A DNA stretch of 64,000 bases from Larix kaempferi. Lineage: Eukaryota; Streptophyta; Pinopsida; Pinales; Pinaceae. The notes under the pieces were generated by a model. It worked only from the letters and a program-made list of their open reading frames with translations, was not told the DNA's origin and ran no database searches. Below, one piece after another: positions 33,985-45,949 of this stretch (within the stretch, counting starts at the first letter, position 1; every line of letters starts with the position of its first letter). The translations under genes were made by a program, and so were the position numbers. The stretch spans positions 25,207,501-25,271,500 of the forward strand of contig BSBM01000232.1 of assembly GCA_027924585.1 (NCBI GenBank). Direction: 5' to 3'.

Positions 33985-36900
33985 ACCATTGGTGACTTAG
34001 AGAGGGAAATGCCCGGGATCAATGCAGCCTTGGAAAATAGACAGGGTGATCATCAAACTTCAATGGTTGAAGTAGAAGGTATGATGAAAGATAAAACCAT
34101 CTCTATTTTAATTGATCCAGGAGCTAGCCTAAGTTATGTATCTCCAAGCATAGTAGAAAAATGTAAATTTCAAGTAGAAAATTTTGAAAATTCTTGGCTG
34201 GTTCAGCTAGCTACAAGGACTAAAAGAAAGGTAGTTGATTTTGTTAAAGATTGTGATTTGCTTATAAATCAGTTTAGAACACAAGTAAAATTGAATGTAT
34301 TACTGTTAGGGTCTTATGATGTCTTAATTGGAATGGATCGACTGGAAAAGCATAGGTTAGTTTTGAATTGTTTTGAAAATACATTTACATGCTTGAATGA
34401 TAAAGGAGAAACAGAAACAGTAAAAGGAATCCCTAGAAATACTTCAGTTAGACAAATTTATGCTTTGCAAGTGAAAAAGGTTGTACGAAAAGGATGTAAA
34501 ATGTTTGTTGTGAATGTAATTAATGATGAACACACAACTAAAGAAGATAAGTTAAAACTTGAAGAAATAACAATCCTAAGAGACTTTTCATATGTATTCC
34601 TGGAAGAAATTCCAGGATTACCTTCGAAAAGAGAATTGGACTTCACCATTGAGTTAGTACCTGGTGCGGTACCCAACTCAAAATCTCCTTACCGGATGAA
34701 TATCCTAGAGCTTAATGAATTAAAATCACAATTAAAGGAATTAATAGATAAAAATTCAATAAGACCAAGTGTGTCTCCTTGGGGAGCACCGGTCATTTTC
34801 GTTAAAAAGAAGGACGGTACCTTTCGTTTATGCATAGATTACCATTAGTTAAATAAAATGACGATTAAAAACAGATATCATTTTCCCCGCATAGATGATT
34901 TGTTTGATCAAGTATGTGGAGCAACGATATTTTCAAAAATAGACTTGAGATCTGGATATCATCAAGTCAGGATTAAAGATGAGGATATCTTTAAAACTGC
35001 TTTCAGAACCCGTTACAGGCATTATGAATTTGTAGTTATGCCTTTTGGGCTGACTAACGCTCCAGCAGTTTTCATGTGTTTAATGAATAACGTCTTACAT
35101 CATTATTTGGATAAATTTGTAATTGTATTCATTGACGACATTTTAATTTACTCAAAGACTAAGGAAGAACATGATGAACACTTACGAATAATTTTACAAG
35201 TCTTAAAAGAACATCAACTGTACGCAAAATTTAGTAAGTGTGATTTTTTCAAAGATAAAATACAGTATTTAGGTCATGTGATATCCAAGGATGGAATCGC
35301 AGTTGACCCTGATAAAATAAGAGCAATTAACAAATGGTTTGTCCCTAAAGATGTAACCGGTGTACGATCGTTTATGGGATCACGGGTTACTACAGAAAAT
35401 TTATAGAAGGATTCTCAAGAATCGCAAATCCTATAACCTCTTTACAGAAAAAGGGAAAGAAATTTGTTTGGGATCAAAAGTGTGAAGAAATTTTTAAGAA
35501 ATTGAAAGAACTGTTAACTACTGCACCTATTCTAAAAATTGCAGATCCAAACAAGAACTTTGTTATATGCACTGATGCATGCAATGATGGCCTTGGTGGA
35601 GTCTTAACACAAGAAGGTCACGTAATAGCATATGAGTCAAGAAAACTGAAAAATCATGAAAATAATTACGCTACCTATGATTTATAGTTAACTGTCATGA
35701 TACATGCTTTAAAGATGTGGCGTCATCATCTAATTGGTAGAATTTTTTTATTAATGACTGATAATAAAGGTTTAAAATATTTGTTGGATCAACCAAATCT
35801 GAACGCAAGGAAAGCTAGGTGGTTAGCTTTCCTTAGCGAATATAATTTCGAGATCAAACACATAAATGGAAAAGAGAATAAGGTGGCTGATGCCTTAAGC
35901 AAAAATGAAAAATTAAATTTAATGGTAGCAGTCAGCACTTACAAAACAGATTTAGAAAATCAGATTGATGAAGGGATAAAACTAGATGAAAATTATCAAA
36001 AATTACAAGAAAAGGTTGCTGAAAATATATCCAAAATTTTAATAACAGATTATAGTCTGAATGAAAAAGGTCTAATACTATATAAATATAGACTGTATGT
36101 ACCAAATGTACCTGAAATTAAGCTGCTGATTTTAAAAGAAGTACATAAAAGTCCTTATTCAGGACATCCGGGTTACCAAAAGATGATAACAAAAGTTAAG
36201 AAAGGATTATTTCTGGCCAAATATGAAGAATGAGGTGGTTGAATACATAGATAGGTGCATTGAATGTCAGCAAGTTAAAGCTGAGCATCAACACCCAGCT
36301 GGTTTATTACAGCCATTACCAATTCTAGATTGGAAGTGGGAAATTATCAACATTGATTTTATAACTGGTTTACCTAAAAATCAAAAATAGAATGATTCAA
36401 TAATGGTAGTAGTAGATAAGGTGAGCAAAGCAGCTCATTTTATACCTGTTAAAACCACATACAAGGCTACTAACATTGCTGAAATTTTTTTGAAACAAGT
36501 TTTTCGTTTGCATGGAATTCCTAAAGTCATAATTTCTGATAGAGACTCTAAATTTACGGGAAATTTCAGGAAGTCTTTGTTCAAAGGTTTGGATACTACA
36601 TTAAATTTCAATACATCTTTTCATCCACAAATGGACGGATAGACAGAAAGAGTAAATCAGATTCTTGAGGATATGTTAAGAATGTATGTTAGAGATCATC
36701 CAAGTAAATGGGAGGATTATCTACACTTAGTTGAATTCGCTTATAATAACCATTATCAAGATTCAGCTAAACTTAGTTCATTTGAAATTATGTATGGTAG
36801 AAAGTGTAATACTCCTATTTCATGGAGTAATCCAGTTGACAAGTTGATGTTAGGGCCCGAGTTATTGAAAGAAATGGAACTAACAGTGAAACGGGTACAA

Positions 36901-37410
36901 GGCAATCTGAAAATTGCACAAGATAGACAGAAGAGTCATGTAGATCTCAAAAGAACTCAGAAAGAGTTTCAGGTTAGTGAGCATGTTTTCATCAAGGTAA
37001 AACCGAAAAAGAGCTCCTTAAATTTAGGGAGTTGTGCTAAACTAGCACCTAGGTATTGTGGACCCTTTGAAATACTGTTAAGGGTTGGACCAGTCGCATA
37101 CCAATTGGCCTTTCCACCGAATCTTAAAATACATAATGTCTTTCATATTTCTATTTTGAAAAAGTACGTACATGATGCTACTCATGTGATCAATTGGAAT
37201 GATGTACAGGTGGAACCCGAAGGAGATTTTCTGGTGGAACCAGATTATATCCTCAACAAGAGGGAAATTTTACTTTGGAATCACACCATTGGACAAGTAA
37301 AGGTGCAATGGAAGCACCTTAGTCCAGATGAAGCAACCTGGGAATTGGAGAGTCATATTCAAGCGGCATATCCAATTTTGTTCCAGGAAGGCTCAGAGGA
37401 TGATGAATAA
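33985..37410 (+). pseudogene. element H pol: protease, RT, RNase H, integrase, chromodomain
   Basis: Protease active site [13 protein letters not shown] (near 34110). [47 protein letters not shown] and catalytic [10 protein letters not shown] (near 35130). RNase [14 protein letters not shown] through VADALSK. Integrase: zinc domain HKSPYSGHPGY to CIECQQVKAEH, catalytic Asp in INIDFITGL, Asp in ISDRDSKFTG and Glu in TERVNQILEDML. C-terminus EATWELESHIQAAYPILF is a chromodomain-type sequence thought to target chromatin. Damage: TAG stops at 34846, 35685, 36388 and 36640, and frameshifts near 35390 and 36215. Several stops replace Gln (YH-stop-LNKM; DG-stop-TERVN). Confidence 0.93.
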
Positions 37411-37437
37411 AGCAACATAGAGGACGATGTTGAACTT

Positions 37438-37450
37438 AAGAGGGGATGTA
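37438..37450 (+). other. element H polypurine tract
   Basis: AAGAGGGGATGTA directly before the TGTCACATAC start of the 3' LTR. Confidence 0.8.
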
Positions 37451-38446
37451 TGTCACATACCCAAAAATCTGAATATTTTATGTTGTGAGAAAAACATTAT
37501 GTTATAAGTTATTGTAAAGTTTTTACGGTTATTAACCAAGTGGGGTCAAGGATGACTAAAATTAAATACTCTAATATTTTATTATTAATAAATAAAAGAG
37601 GAGACAAATATCCAAAGGAGACTGTTAAAGAGTGTTCACTGACCCACTAAGAGGAATGAATTGGGGTGGAGAGCAAATTGACAATTGGCAGCATCTTCAT
37701 TCACTTCTAGTTGTTGCAGGTGGTAACTTCCCTATATATATGGTCATGTTCCCCAAGAAAGTGGAACAAAGAAGGTGGCTCAATATTTATGAAACTCACC
37801 AAAAGACTTAGGCACTCTTTTTACACCCATCGAATTGAGCAGGTGGCTCACTAAGTTTTCCTTGTGACAATTATGAGAACAAAAAGTAAGAATGCACAAG
37901 AGATTCTACGAGGGGAAGGCTACGGAGTGAATGGTAGAGTAAGTCTGCAAATTTGAACTAGTATTGCTGAGTGCAGAGTTCATACTGTTGAATGCAGAAG
38001 TCATACTACTGAGCACGGAAACCATTACTGCTGAGTTGCAGAAGGATAAACACTTACCTCCACACAATATCTTCATCCTGGTGGTTTAGTGAACAGGCTC
38101 GTGGGTCCTAAGGCAAGTAACATTGGCTGCTTTTAGGAAAAGGTTGGGTGGACTGGGATCCTTTGGGTGCTTGTCCCCCTCTGCATTTATTAGGTTCTTC
38201 ATTGCTTCAGTTATTTAATTCTAGATTGCTAATCTACTTCTGAATGTTGCATTTTTCTTAACTATTAGATTAGAATTACTGAATTGATAGCTTATTCTGC
38301 ATAAATGGTTGAATGATTGAAACTGGAAATTTAATGATTGAGTAATTCTCTCTCTGTATTTTTTCACTCTCCGAAGAGACGTACACTAGTACAGAGAAGG
38401 TGGTTTAAGCAATAGATTAGAAAGATTCCAGTATTATGAATAGAAT
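37451..38446 (+). repeat. element H 3' LTR, first 996 bp
   Basis: Collinear with 29435-30439 and broken inside GAATAGAAT, exactly where element D begins. The remaining roughly 2.1 kb is displaced beyond D and is not in the window. Confidence 0.9.
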
Positions 38447-39177
38447 TGTTGGCACGAAATAAGTCCGCAGGAAATGTGGAAGCCGACAGGTGCAAAAGGG
38501 ACAATCTGCGAAAGAAGGACCATTCGTGGAGTTCGAGAAAGAGCAAGAATAGTTAAGTTAGTTAGAATTGGTCATGTGGACCGTTTTGTAACCGCATAGT
38601 AGCATATAAATAGAAGTAGATTTGTAATCCTAAGGCATGATAGAAGCAAGTGATAAGAAGTTGATCCATCTTTTGATCTATTTTGTATCCGCGACATGGT
38701 GTATTGACTATTTCTGCGAAGTTCATTCCACAGGTTTTAATGAATGCATGAAGATGTTCGATTATGGTTCCATTTCTGTGCGATGATGAATGTGAATTTT
38801 TGCAACATGTTTAATACTCTATGGGTTGAATGATTACTGTTGATGCGAATATGTAGGTTAAATATGTTGTTTCGAATGTTTATTATCTGTTGAATCTACG
38901 AATGGTCTAATGTGTGAATGATGAGTTAATAGTTTACTGCGAAAGATATAATCTATGGTTTCTACGAAGGTAATGTGTGTTGGATGCATGTCCTCATCTC
39001 CACTGCGGAAACTTGGTTCCTGTAGCCCCCTTGTGCATCTCGGGTGAGACTTCATTCGCTCCGCAAGTGTTGTTGGAAGGGTTAACCCCCTTCTGGGCCG
39101 GTGCGTAAGGTAGTTTGGGTTGGTTTTTGTTGGAGACAGTGTGCAGTGAACCCCTGTTGATAGTTGTTGTGTCAACA
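38447..39177 (+). repeat. element D 5' LTR
   Basis: TGTTGGCACGAAATAAG to GTGTCAACA, 731 bp, termini TGTTG/CAACA. TATA box TATAAATA at 38605-38612. Differences from the 3' copy are mostly C/T and G/A changes. Confidence 0.9.
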
Positions 39178-39179
39178 AA

Positions 39180-39197
39180 TGGTTCCGTTGTCGGGAC
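39180..39197 (+). other. element D primer-binding site
   Basis: TGGTTCCGTTGTCGGGAC two bases after the LTR end, a variant of the plant gypsy TGGCGCCGTTGCCGGGGA type. Confidence 0.65.
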
Positions 39198-39387
39198 CTT
39201 GAGGAGGAAAAGAAGAGGATATGCTGTGGCATCCGACGAAACCGGAGATCCAAGAGTGGTTTGACAGAAAGATAGAAGAATTCGCAGAAGGAGAAAAGCA
39301 AAACTCTAGACAGACTGTAAGCAATTGGTTGCAGAAGTACATTTATTCAGATATCCATGAAATATTTTTCTGCGAATTCCCAGTTTT

Positions 39388-40405
39388 TGTTGTAGAGATT
39401 CCTTCCTACGGATAAAAAGAAGCTCTCTTGAGTTAAAGCAAGATAGGCTAACTCTAATCTAAGACAAAAGTGAAACAAATGCTACCTTGAATCCTAGATT
39501 AAACAAGCATTTCAAGATTCCAGTATTGAAGAATATGAGAGAAGATAACTAACCTTTCACTCTGATGTTTGTCCCGCTTGTAGTCTAGATCTTGAAGTCC
39601 TTGCGATGAACCTGTTAAAACCAGACAAGATACAATCATATACAATTATCCAAGTACCTTGAATTACAAGTTAGAACCTATATCTCGCTAGATACAAATC
39701 ATGTAATTGAATCATAATCAACATACACAAATTGGGAAACAAGACAAGTTATCTTTATTGGAAACTTGATGATGCTTACAATGGTTGCTTGATGTCCAAG
39801 CCAACTTTCAGCTCCAAGTTCCTCCTCTAGCTATCTCTGCAAAAGTATTAAGATCATAGGTTGGATGCCCCAAGTAGTCCCCCCTTTGGCTCATTGAAGG
39901 CATCTCCTTTATATTCCTTAAAAGGGTTAACCATAAGGAGAGTAAGGTGGATCTAATGAGTGTTTACTGGATCAGACAAACTAAATAGGGAGAGGGGATT
40001 GGGATCGAATCAGGGCTGATAATCCCAAGAAAATCTCTTGAAGGGTGAGATCCATGATCCATGGAAAAAGGCTAAAAAAGGGATTTTCGCACCCCCAAGT
40101 CTGAGCATAACACGATAATAATCCAAATTATCGTGCCCTAGGGTCTGAGCATAGCGCTAAAACCCTAATTTTGTATACCCAACAGATGTGCAAAGCGCGC
40201 AAATAATGCAGACAGGGTCAGCAGTTGTGACACGTGGCAGATAAGGTGATGTCTTCGACATTCACTCAATGGATTTTTCTCCTGGGTGTCCAAATAGACC
40301 AAGGAGGGTACCAATAATGTATGATGGTCATTAGGGAGAAGCATCGCTAGGTCACATGGTACAAAGATGCAACACTAGGGCTTGATGTGTAACTTTGAGG
40401 TATAA
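39388..40405 (-). mobile_element. solo LTR G1 inside D gag
   Basis: Inverted copy of G2. On the plus strand it begins TGTTGTAGAGATTCC and ends GAGGTATAA, where the terminal CA expected from G2 is lost. Flanks GTTTT (39383-39387) and GTATT (40406-40410) are an imperfect 5-bp target duplication. Read in its own orientation it has the cassette exon 39611-39554. Confidence 0.8.
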
Positions 40406-42129
40406 GTATTGTTGCACAAGTGGTTAGCACAACTAACATTCCAGAAGCACCATTTCCAAGAGACTGAACATGAGCATTGGACACCAGAACTGATTCGACA
40501 GCTAAAACATGTCGACAACATAGTATCAAGGGTTATCGATTTCTGGGTGGATAGTATCCTAGAAGGATATGTCACTGAGTTCGCAGTAGACACAATCAAG
40601 TCATGCAGCGACGCGGAGAGGAGATTTTTCAAGGGACCAAGGGGACGGTTCTTGTTGCTAAAACTGTGGATTAAGATGCTCCTGTGCGAAAAGGGCATTC
40701 TGAGGATGAATTTCAACGAGTAGAAAGATCAATGTGTGGAGGTTGTAGGTGTCGTGTGAATGCGGATCCGATAGAAAGATGCGGGGTAGATGGACATGAG
40801 CGACAACGAGTTTGTATGGGAAGTTGACGAAGAGTGTGGTACCTTGAGGAGTGGAGCGATCTTCCGGCATCCTGAGAAGAAGAGGAGTATTGAGAGAGAG
40901 TCTCCTGAGAGGACCAGAACAGAAGGCTGCGAAATAGGACCATAAGGGAGAAAGCGACCCTATTGCGATGAGGACGGTGACTAAGCTAACCTAGAAGCAA
41001 AAGAGACACGGATCGTAAGTTACAACATACCTACAACCCCGCGCACTACCCAGAATTATACATGAAGAAACCCAAGCTATTCGCAAAGTTGCCCGACGTG
41101 CAGCAGTAAAAGTAGCACATCAGTAAAAAATAATAGTAGGAACGTTAAGATGGCAGACGAGGCAAAGATGCCTACCTTTCATGGGAACAGGACCGAGGAT
41201 TCCAAACAGTATTGGTTCATATGTGAAGCAATCTGGACTATGAAGCATGTCCAGGACGAAGCCATAAAAATGGGATAGATAGCGACGACCCTTAGGGGTC
41301 GGGCATTAGACTGGTTCATGAAGTTTACAAGGGTTCCGATGAGAACACCATCCAAGACGTTGGCATAGATCAGAACAACGATGATTAATGAATTTAAAAA
41401 ACCAAAATCGGAGTCGCAGTATGTTACTGAGCTCAAGGAGATTAAGAAATTCCCGAACGAGCCGGTGTGGGAATTTGATCAACGATACAAGATGTTGATA
41501 GAAAAAGTGAGTTTTGGGATTAATGATATGCAGCACAAGGAGTGGTTCATCGCAAGACTGGTACAACACATCCGCGGACCACTAATGCAACAAAAGGTTG
41601 CAACCCAAGTGGAAGCATTGGAGATTGTGATGACGTTGGAGGCTTCACCAATCGGTGAAACAGGGTTGGGTATGGATCGGATACAAGCACAGCTGGAAAA
41701 CTTGACAATCAAACTGCAAGACATGAAGAAAGGGAAAGAATCTCGCAAAGAGATATGGTGTACTAGGTGTAGGACAGAGGGACATCACAAGGATCAATGC
41801 CCAGACTTCCAAGACTATTTGCAATCCGGTGCACCAAATCCCCTCAGTCAGGGAGGGATACCTTGGTGTCGTGTCTTCCAAACGAGAGGCCATCGACCAA
41901 AAGAGTGTGTTTATCTACAGAAAATGGTGTCGAAACCAGAGAAATTGTATTGCAAATTTTGTAAATCGGTTGGCCACGATGACAACAACTGCAGAGCTTA
42001 TGGCCTACTCCAGGAGAGAACTGCAGCGGCATATTTCATGGTAGGAGAAGAATAGGCACCAGGTCAGCCACAGCAGCAATATAACCAGCCGTTGGCCTAC
42101 TATAATCACCAACCACAACAATATGATCA

Positions 42130-42300
42130 GGGGCAATATGGGAAAATGCAGTATCTAACACCGCAGTATCCAGCACCGTAGTATCCGGCACCACGGTATC
42201 CAACACCGCAGTATCTGCCACCACAATACCCACCATATGGACCACTGCAACAGCCGTAGTATGGGAAGCCACAGTACCAACCATATGGCCCACTGCGTGG
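42130..42300 (+). repeat. QYPAP coding repeat in D gag
   Basis: About ten irregular units of 15-18 bp, CAGTATCCAGCACCG type, encoding PQYPAP, PRYPTP and PQYLPP. It forms a Pro/Gln/Tyr-rich hinge between zinc knuckles three and four. Shadow ORFs on the other strand are artefacts of this repeat. Confidence 0.75.
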
Positions 42301-42700
42301 AGGCACTAGAGGAGGATTCCACGGAGGTCGAGCTACTAGCACAGGATGAGGAGGAGCTACTGGATGAGAGCGAGGACCGATTATATGCTACAATTGTGGG
42401 CAGTAGGGGCACTATCAAAGGGGTTTCTTGAATCCAGCACCGCAACAGTGCACATATTGCAGCGCCGTGGATCATGGCATTGAAGACTGTCTGCAGCTCA
42501 TTACAAAATGGCAGACCAAGAATCCGCCACTACCTCCATAGAACCAAAACCAGAATCCATCGATTGTGCAGATGATATCGACGGAGGTTCGAAAACAACA
42601 TGTGACTGTTGGAGTGGTGACACGAGGAGGAGCGACGACAGGAACCGATGGGCCACGAACTACTGTCTGACCAACAGTACGGAAACATGTCACTTTTGAT

Positions 42701-43379
42701 GTGGAGGCTGAAAGGGATATCTTCTTAGAATCGCAGGAGTCGATGAGACAGAGGAAGCAGTTACCTCTTCAGGAAGAAGTTATCTACTATATGCCACTGA
42801 CGTTCGACAAGACGAAGTCGCAGGGAAAGGATAATACCCTAAAATCCTTCTTAAAGAGTTTCCTGGAGTTAGAAAAGGATCAGGATGCGCGGGAGGAGAT
42901 ATCCAATCTGTTGACTCGACGGGAGGGTGTACGCCAAAAACAAAGAGTTAATCGCATACATAAGAGGAAGACAGGGAGAGAGATGCGAATGTCGGCACAA
43001 CTTGGAGCTTTTGATGTCGACTCAATTATCTTGGACCTGGGGTAGGATGTCAACATTCTGACCAAGCATACATGGGAGACAATGGGGAAACCGCAATTGT
43101 CCTGGTCACCAGTATAGTTGCGGTTAGAAAAATAGAGTAAGGTTACTCCAATTGGTCGGGTGTACCAACTTCCTGGTGAGATTGAGGGCCTCAAGTCTTA
43201 TGCTGATTTCGATGTCATTGAGATTGTGGACAACACCAGTCCCTACCCAACACTTCTAGGGATCGACTAGGCAATCGACAATCTAGCAGTTATCAACTTT
43301 AAGAAACGGATGATGTCATTTGAAAATCATGAGATGAGAGTCATTGCACCTTTGGATCCCTTGGAAAGTCAATGATAGT
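42701..43379 (+). pseudogene. element D protease region
   Basis: Same frame as gag. AFDVDSIILDLG followed by a stop and DVNILTKHTWETMGKP. The active-site motif is of the DLG-x-D type seen in this gypsy family, and then IGRVYQLPGEIEGLKSYADFDVIEI and PYPTLLGID lead to the domain end. In-frame stops at 43042, 43117, 43132 and 43267. It would process Gag-Pol. Confidence 0.75.
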
Positions 43380-45586
43380 TGAACCGGCCAGAGATGAATT
43401 TATGGAGGGATGGGATAGTATATACAATATATCGAAGGATTACATAAATCCTACAGCAGACGGTGAATTGGGTTGGTGCAGTTTCAATTCAGCGTCGTCA
43501 GATTCAGATGAGGCACTCGAGAATTGGCAGAACCGGATGCATGAAATGTCCTTTAGGAGATGCACAAGGATCACACAGTCACTACGATGGGTAGCCACAA
43601 AGGAATGCGCGCTACTGTTATACATCAAATATACATATCAAGCCCTAGTGTTGCATCTTTGTACCATGTGACCTAGCGACACTTCTCCCTAATGACCATC
43701 ATACATTATTGGATCCCTCCTTGGTCTCATCTGGACACCTAGGAGCAAAATCCATTGACTGAATGCAGAAGACATCACCTTATCTTCCATGTGTCACAAA
43801 ATCTGACCTTATCTGCATAGATTTATGTGCTCTGCACATCTGTTTGGTAGCGAAAATTAGGGTTTTCACGCTATGCTCAGACCCTAGAGCACGATAATTT
43901 GGATTATTATCATGTTATGCTCAGACCTAGGGGCGCGAAAATCCCTTTTTAGTCTTTTTCCATGGATCATGGATCTTATCCTTCGAGAGATTTTCTTGGG
44001 ATTAAAAGCCCTCATTCGATCCCAATCCCCTCTCCCTGTTTAGTTTGGATGATCCACTAAACACTCATTAGATCCACCTTACTCTCCTTTTGGTTAACCC
44101 TTCCAAGCACTATAAAGGAGAAGCCTTGCATGAGCCAAAGGGAGGACTTTTTGAGGCATCCAACCTATGATCTTGAGACTTTTGCAGAGATATCTAGAGG
44201 AGGAACTTGGAGCTGAAAGTTGGCTTGGACATCAAGCAACCATTGTAAGCACTATCAAGGTTTCAATAAAGATAACTTGTCTTGTTTCCCAACTTATGTA
44301 TGTTGATTATGATTCAATTACATGATTTGTACCTAGCTTAGATTTGGATTCTAACTTGTAATTCAAGGTACTTGGAGAATTGTATATGCTTGTATCTTGT
44401 CTGATCTTAACAGGTTCATCGCGAGGACTTCGAGATCCGGACTACAAGCGAGACAAACACTAGAGTGAAAGGTAAGTCATATTCTCTCATATTCTTCAAT
44501 ACTGAAATCTTGAAATGCTTGTTTAATCTAGGATTCAAGGTAGCATTTGTTTCACTTTTGTCTTAAATTAGAGTCAGTCTATCCTACTTTAACCTAAGAG
44601 GGCTTCTTTCTATCCGTAGGAATAAATCTCTACAACAGCTACCCATGTACGAGGGATTGCCTAATTTGAGCACCTTTCTTGCAAAGTTTGAACAGAAAGT
44701 ACAGGATCCGCAACATTTATTGGCCTTGGAGGAAGCCTTGAAGGCTACTCCTGCGCGCTAGTGGGAAGCGCACAAGTCTAATATCACAAACTGGCCACTA
44801 TGTCGCCACCTAATAACGGTTAGGTTCGGGGATGCGAAAGGATGTAGCGGAAGAAATTTTGACGCCAGAACCAACCCGAACATACATTTGGTGGAATGCG
44901 AAAGAAAATGGGGATTACGAGCAAAAGAGGAGTAGGTCCATGCATTCGTTCACACTTTGGATGAAGTACCACGGAGTTGGTATGTCGCAGCAGAACTATG
45001 ACGCGGAACGACTTCTTGGGAGAAGCTAACACTTGGATTTAGCCAAAAATTTTGTTTCTCAAATGAGAACCCCTTCATCCACAGTGCGCTATAGGTGATC
45101 CACAAGAAGATATTTGAAGCAGTACCAGCAGAGCAACCATTAGAACTTCGGTGGACTGCAACACCAGAAATGATGATGGAGTGCTACAACATCATAGGAG
45201 ATCCGGATGATGAGGATGATCTGAGGGCTACGCATGTGCCGGAATTAGAAGGTAGTCGCAGTGTCGAGGCACCAGAAATTCCTTCCGACAAATTTCAACA
45301 ACCGCTGAAGATTAAGAAAGTAAACATTGGGTCAGAGGAGAACCTGAAGTTTGCAAGCATTGGGGATTACTGGGATGATTCCACCATTGCGAAGACGATG
45401 GATTTGATGCATGAGTTTCAGGATCTGTTCCTAACGAAATTTTCAGAGATGAAAGGAATTTCCGGGGACTTAGGCGAAATGAAGATTCCCCTAAAACTCG
45501 ATGCGAAGCTCGTCAAGCAGCGGCCCTATCGGTTGAATCCAAGGCAAAGGGAGAAAGTACAGGCCAAGAATAGGTGAACGCTGAAC
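43372..45586 (+). pseudogene. element D pol linker and truncated RT
   Basis: Linker containing YINPTADGELGW and RCTRITQSLRW, interrupted by G2. The frame resumes exactly after removal of G2 and one copy of GCTAC (ECALPMYEGLPNL). It continues through FLAKFEQKVQDPQ and WYVAAELRR to the RT N-terminus (EFQDLFLTKFSEMKGI, GEMKIPLKLDAK, RPYRLNPRQREKV). It then stops at 45577. None of the RT palm, RNase H or integrase motifs follow, although the element continues for 3.3 kb to its 3' LTR. Confidence 0.8.
43616..44637 (+). mobile_element. solo LTR G2 inside D pol linker
   Basis: TGTTATACATCAAAT to AATCTCTACAACA, 1022 bp, with perfect target duplications GCTAC at 43611-43615 and 44638-44642. Contains a TATA-like CACTATAAAGG near 44109 and the cassette exon 44414-44471 between AACAG and GTAAG. 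G1 is its inverted relative 3.2 kb away. Confidence 0.92.
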
Positions 45587-45949
45587 ACAGAGAGTAAAGA
45601 GCCAATAAGGGATGAGTTCGAGAAGTACATGACACCACACCAACGAAGTTGGAAGGCATTGGAAACAACCACAACCAATGTGAAAACACAAACAAAGTGC
45701 GACGCCGCGACACTACGGAAGTGGCCACCATGCTAATCAACGACGAAAAAAAAAACCGCAGCATCTGTTGACAACAACTGCACTAATTGATAGCAGAGCT
45801 GCAGTATCACGGACTTGTTGTGAACGAGTCCAATTCCATCACAAATGCAGCAATTAAACCTCAACTGACAGCAACAAAAACAAGAACAATTGCATTAAAT
45901 ACCCAATGCATGCGGTAGATTTGGAAAATCACCACCGGATTTGATAATC
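45587..45949 (+). other. element D spacer between RT stub and accessory ORF
   Basis: No domain recognised. Probably the junction of a deletion that removed most of pol, or the leader of the accessory ORF. Confidence 0.4.

Larger units (their letters stand above)
29435..38446 (+). mobile_element. element H: Ty3/gypsy chromovirus, inactive
   Basis: 5' LTR 29435-32569, primer site 32572, gag, protease, reverse transcriptase, RNase H, integrase with a C-terminal chromodomain, polypurine tract 37438-37450, then 3' LTR from 37451, interrupted at 38446 by element D. Gene order, the very long LTR, the initiator-Met primer site and the chromodomain fit the Tekay/Del lineage; the lineage call is an inference. 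In the first roughly 225 bp of the LTRs I counted about a dozen differences. Confidence 0.92.
39221..42700 (+). pseudogene. element D gag with five zinc-knuckle motifs
   Basis: N-terminal fragment from the ATG at 39221 (LWHPTKPEIQEWFDRKIEE), interrupted by G1, then 40411-40723 (EHWTPELIRQLKHVDN). A second ATG at 41150 starts MADEAKMPTFHGNRTED, a capsid domain containing TLRGRALDWFMKF and FDQRYKMLIEK. Knuckles: CTRCRTEGHHKDQC (intact), CRVFQTRGHRPKEC (second Cys is Phe), CKFCKSVGHDDNNC (intact), CYNCGQ-stop-GHYQRGF (last Cys lost) and CTYCSAVDHGIEDC (intact). Between the third and fourth lies a Pro/Tyr/Gln repeat, QYPAP. One reading frame (41150-42700) holds several TAG stops. Confidence 0.82.

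Noticed and set aside
42036-42475. Overlapping minus-strand ORFs rich in Ser, Val and Thr
   Set aside because: They are shadows of the QYPAP-coding repeat of D gag.
39388-44637. G1 and G2 as the terminal inverted repeats of one DNA transposon
   Set aside because: Each copy has its own 5-bp duplication (GCTAC perfect for G2, GTTTT/GTATT for G1) and TG...CA-type ends, and the D reading frame continues across both. They are independent solo LTRs.
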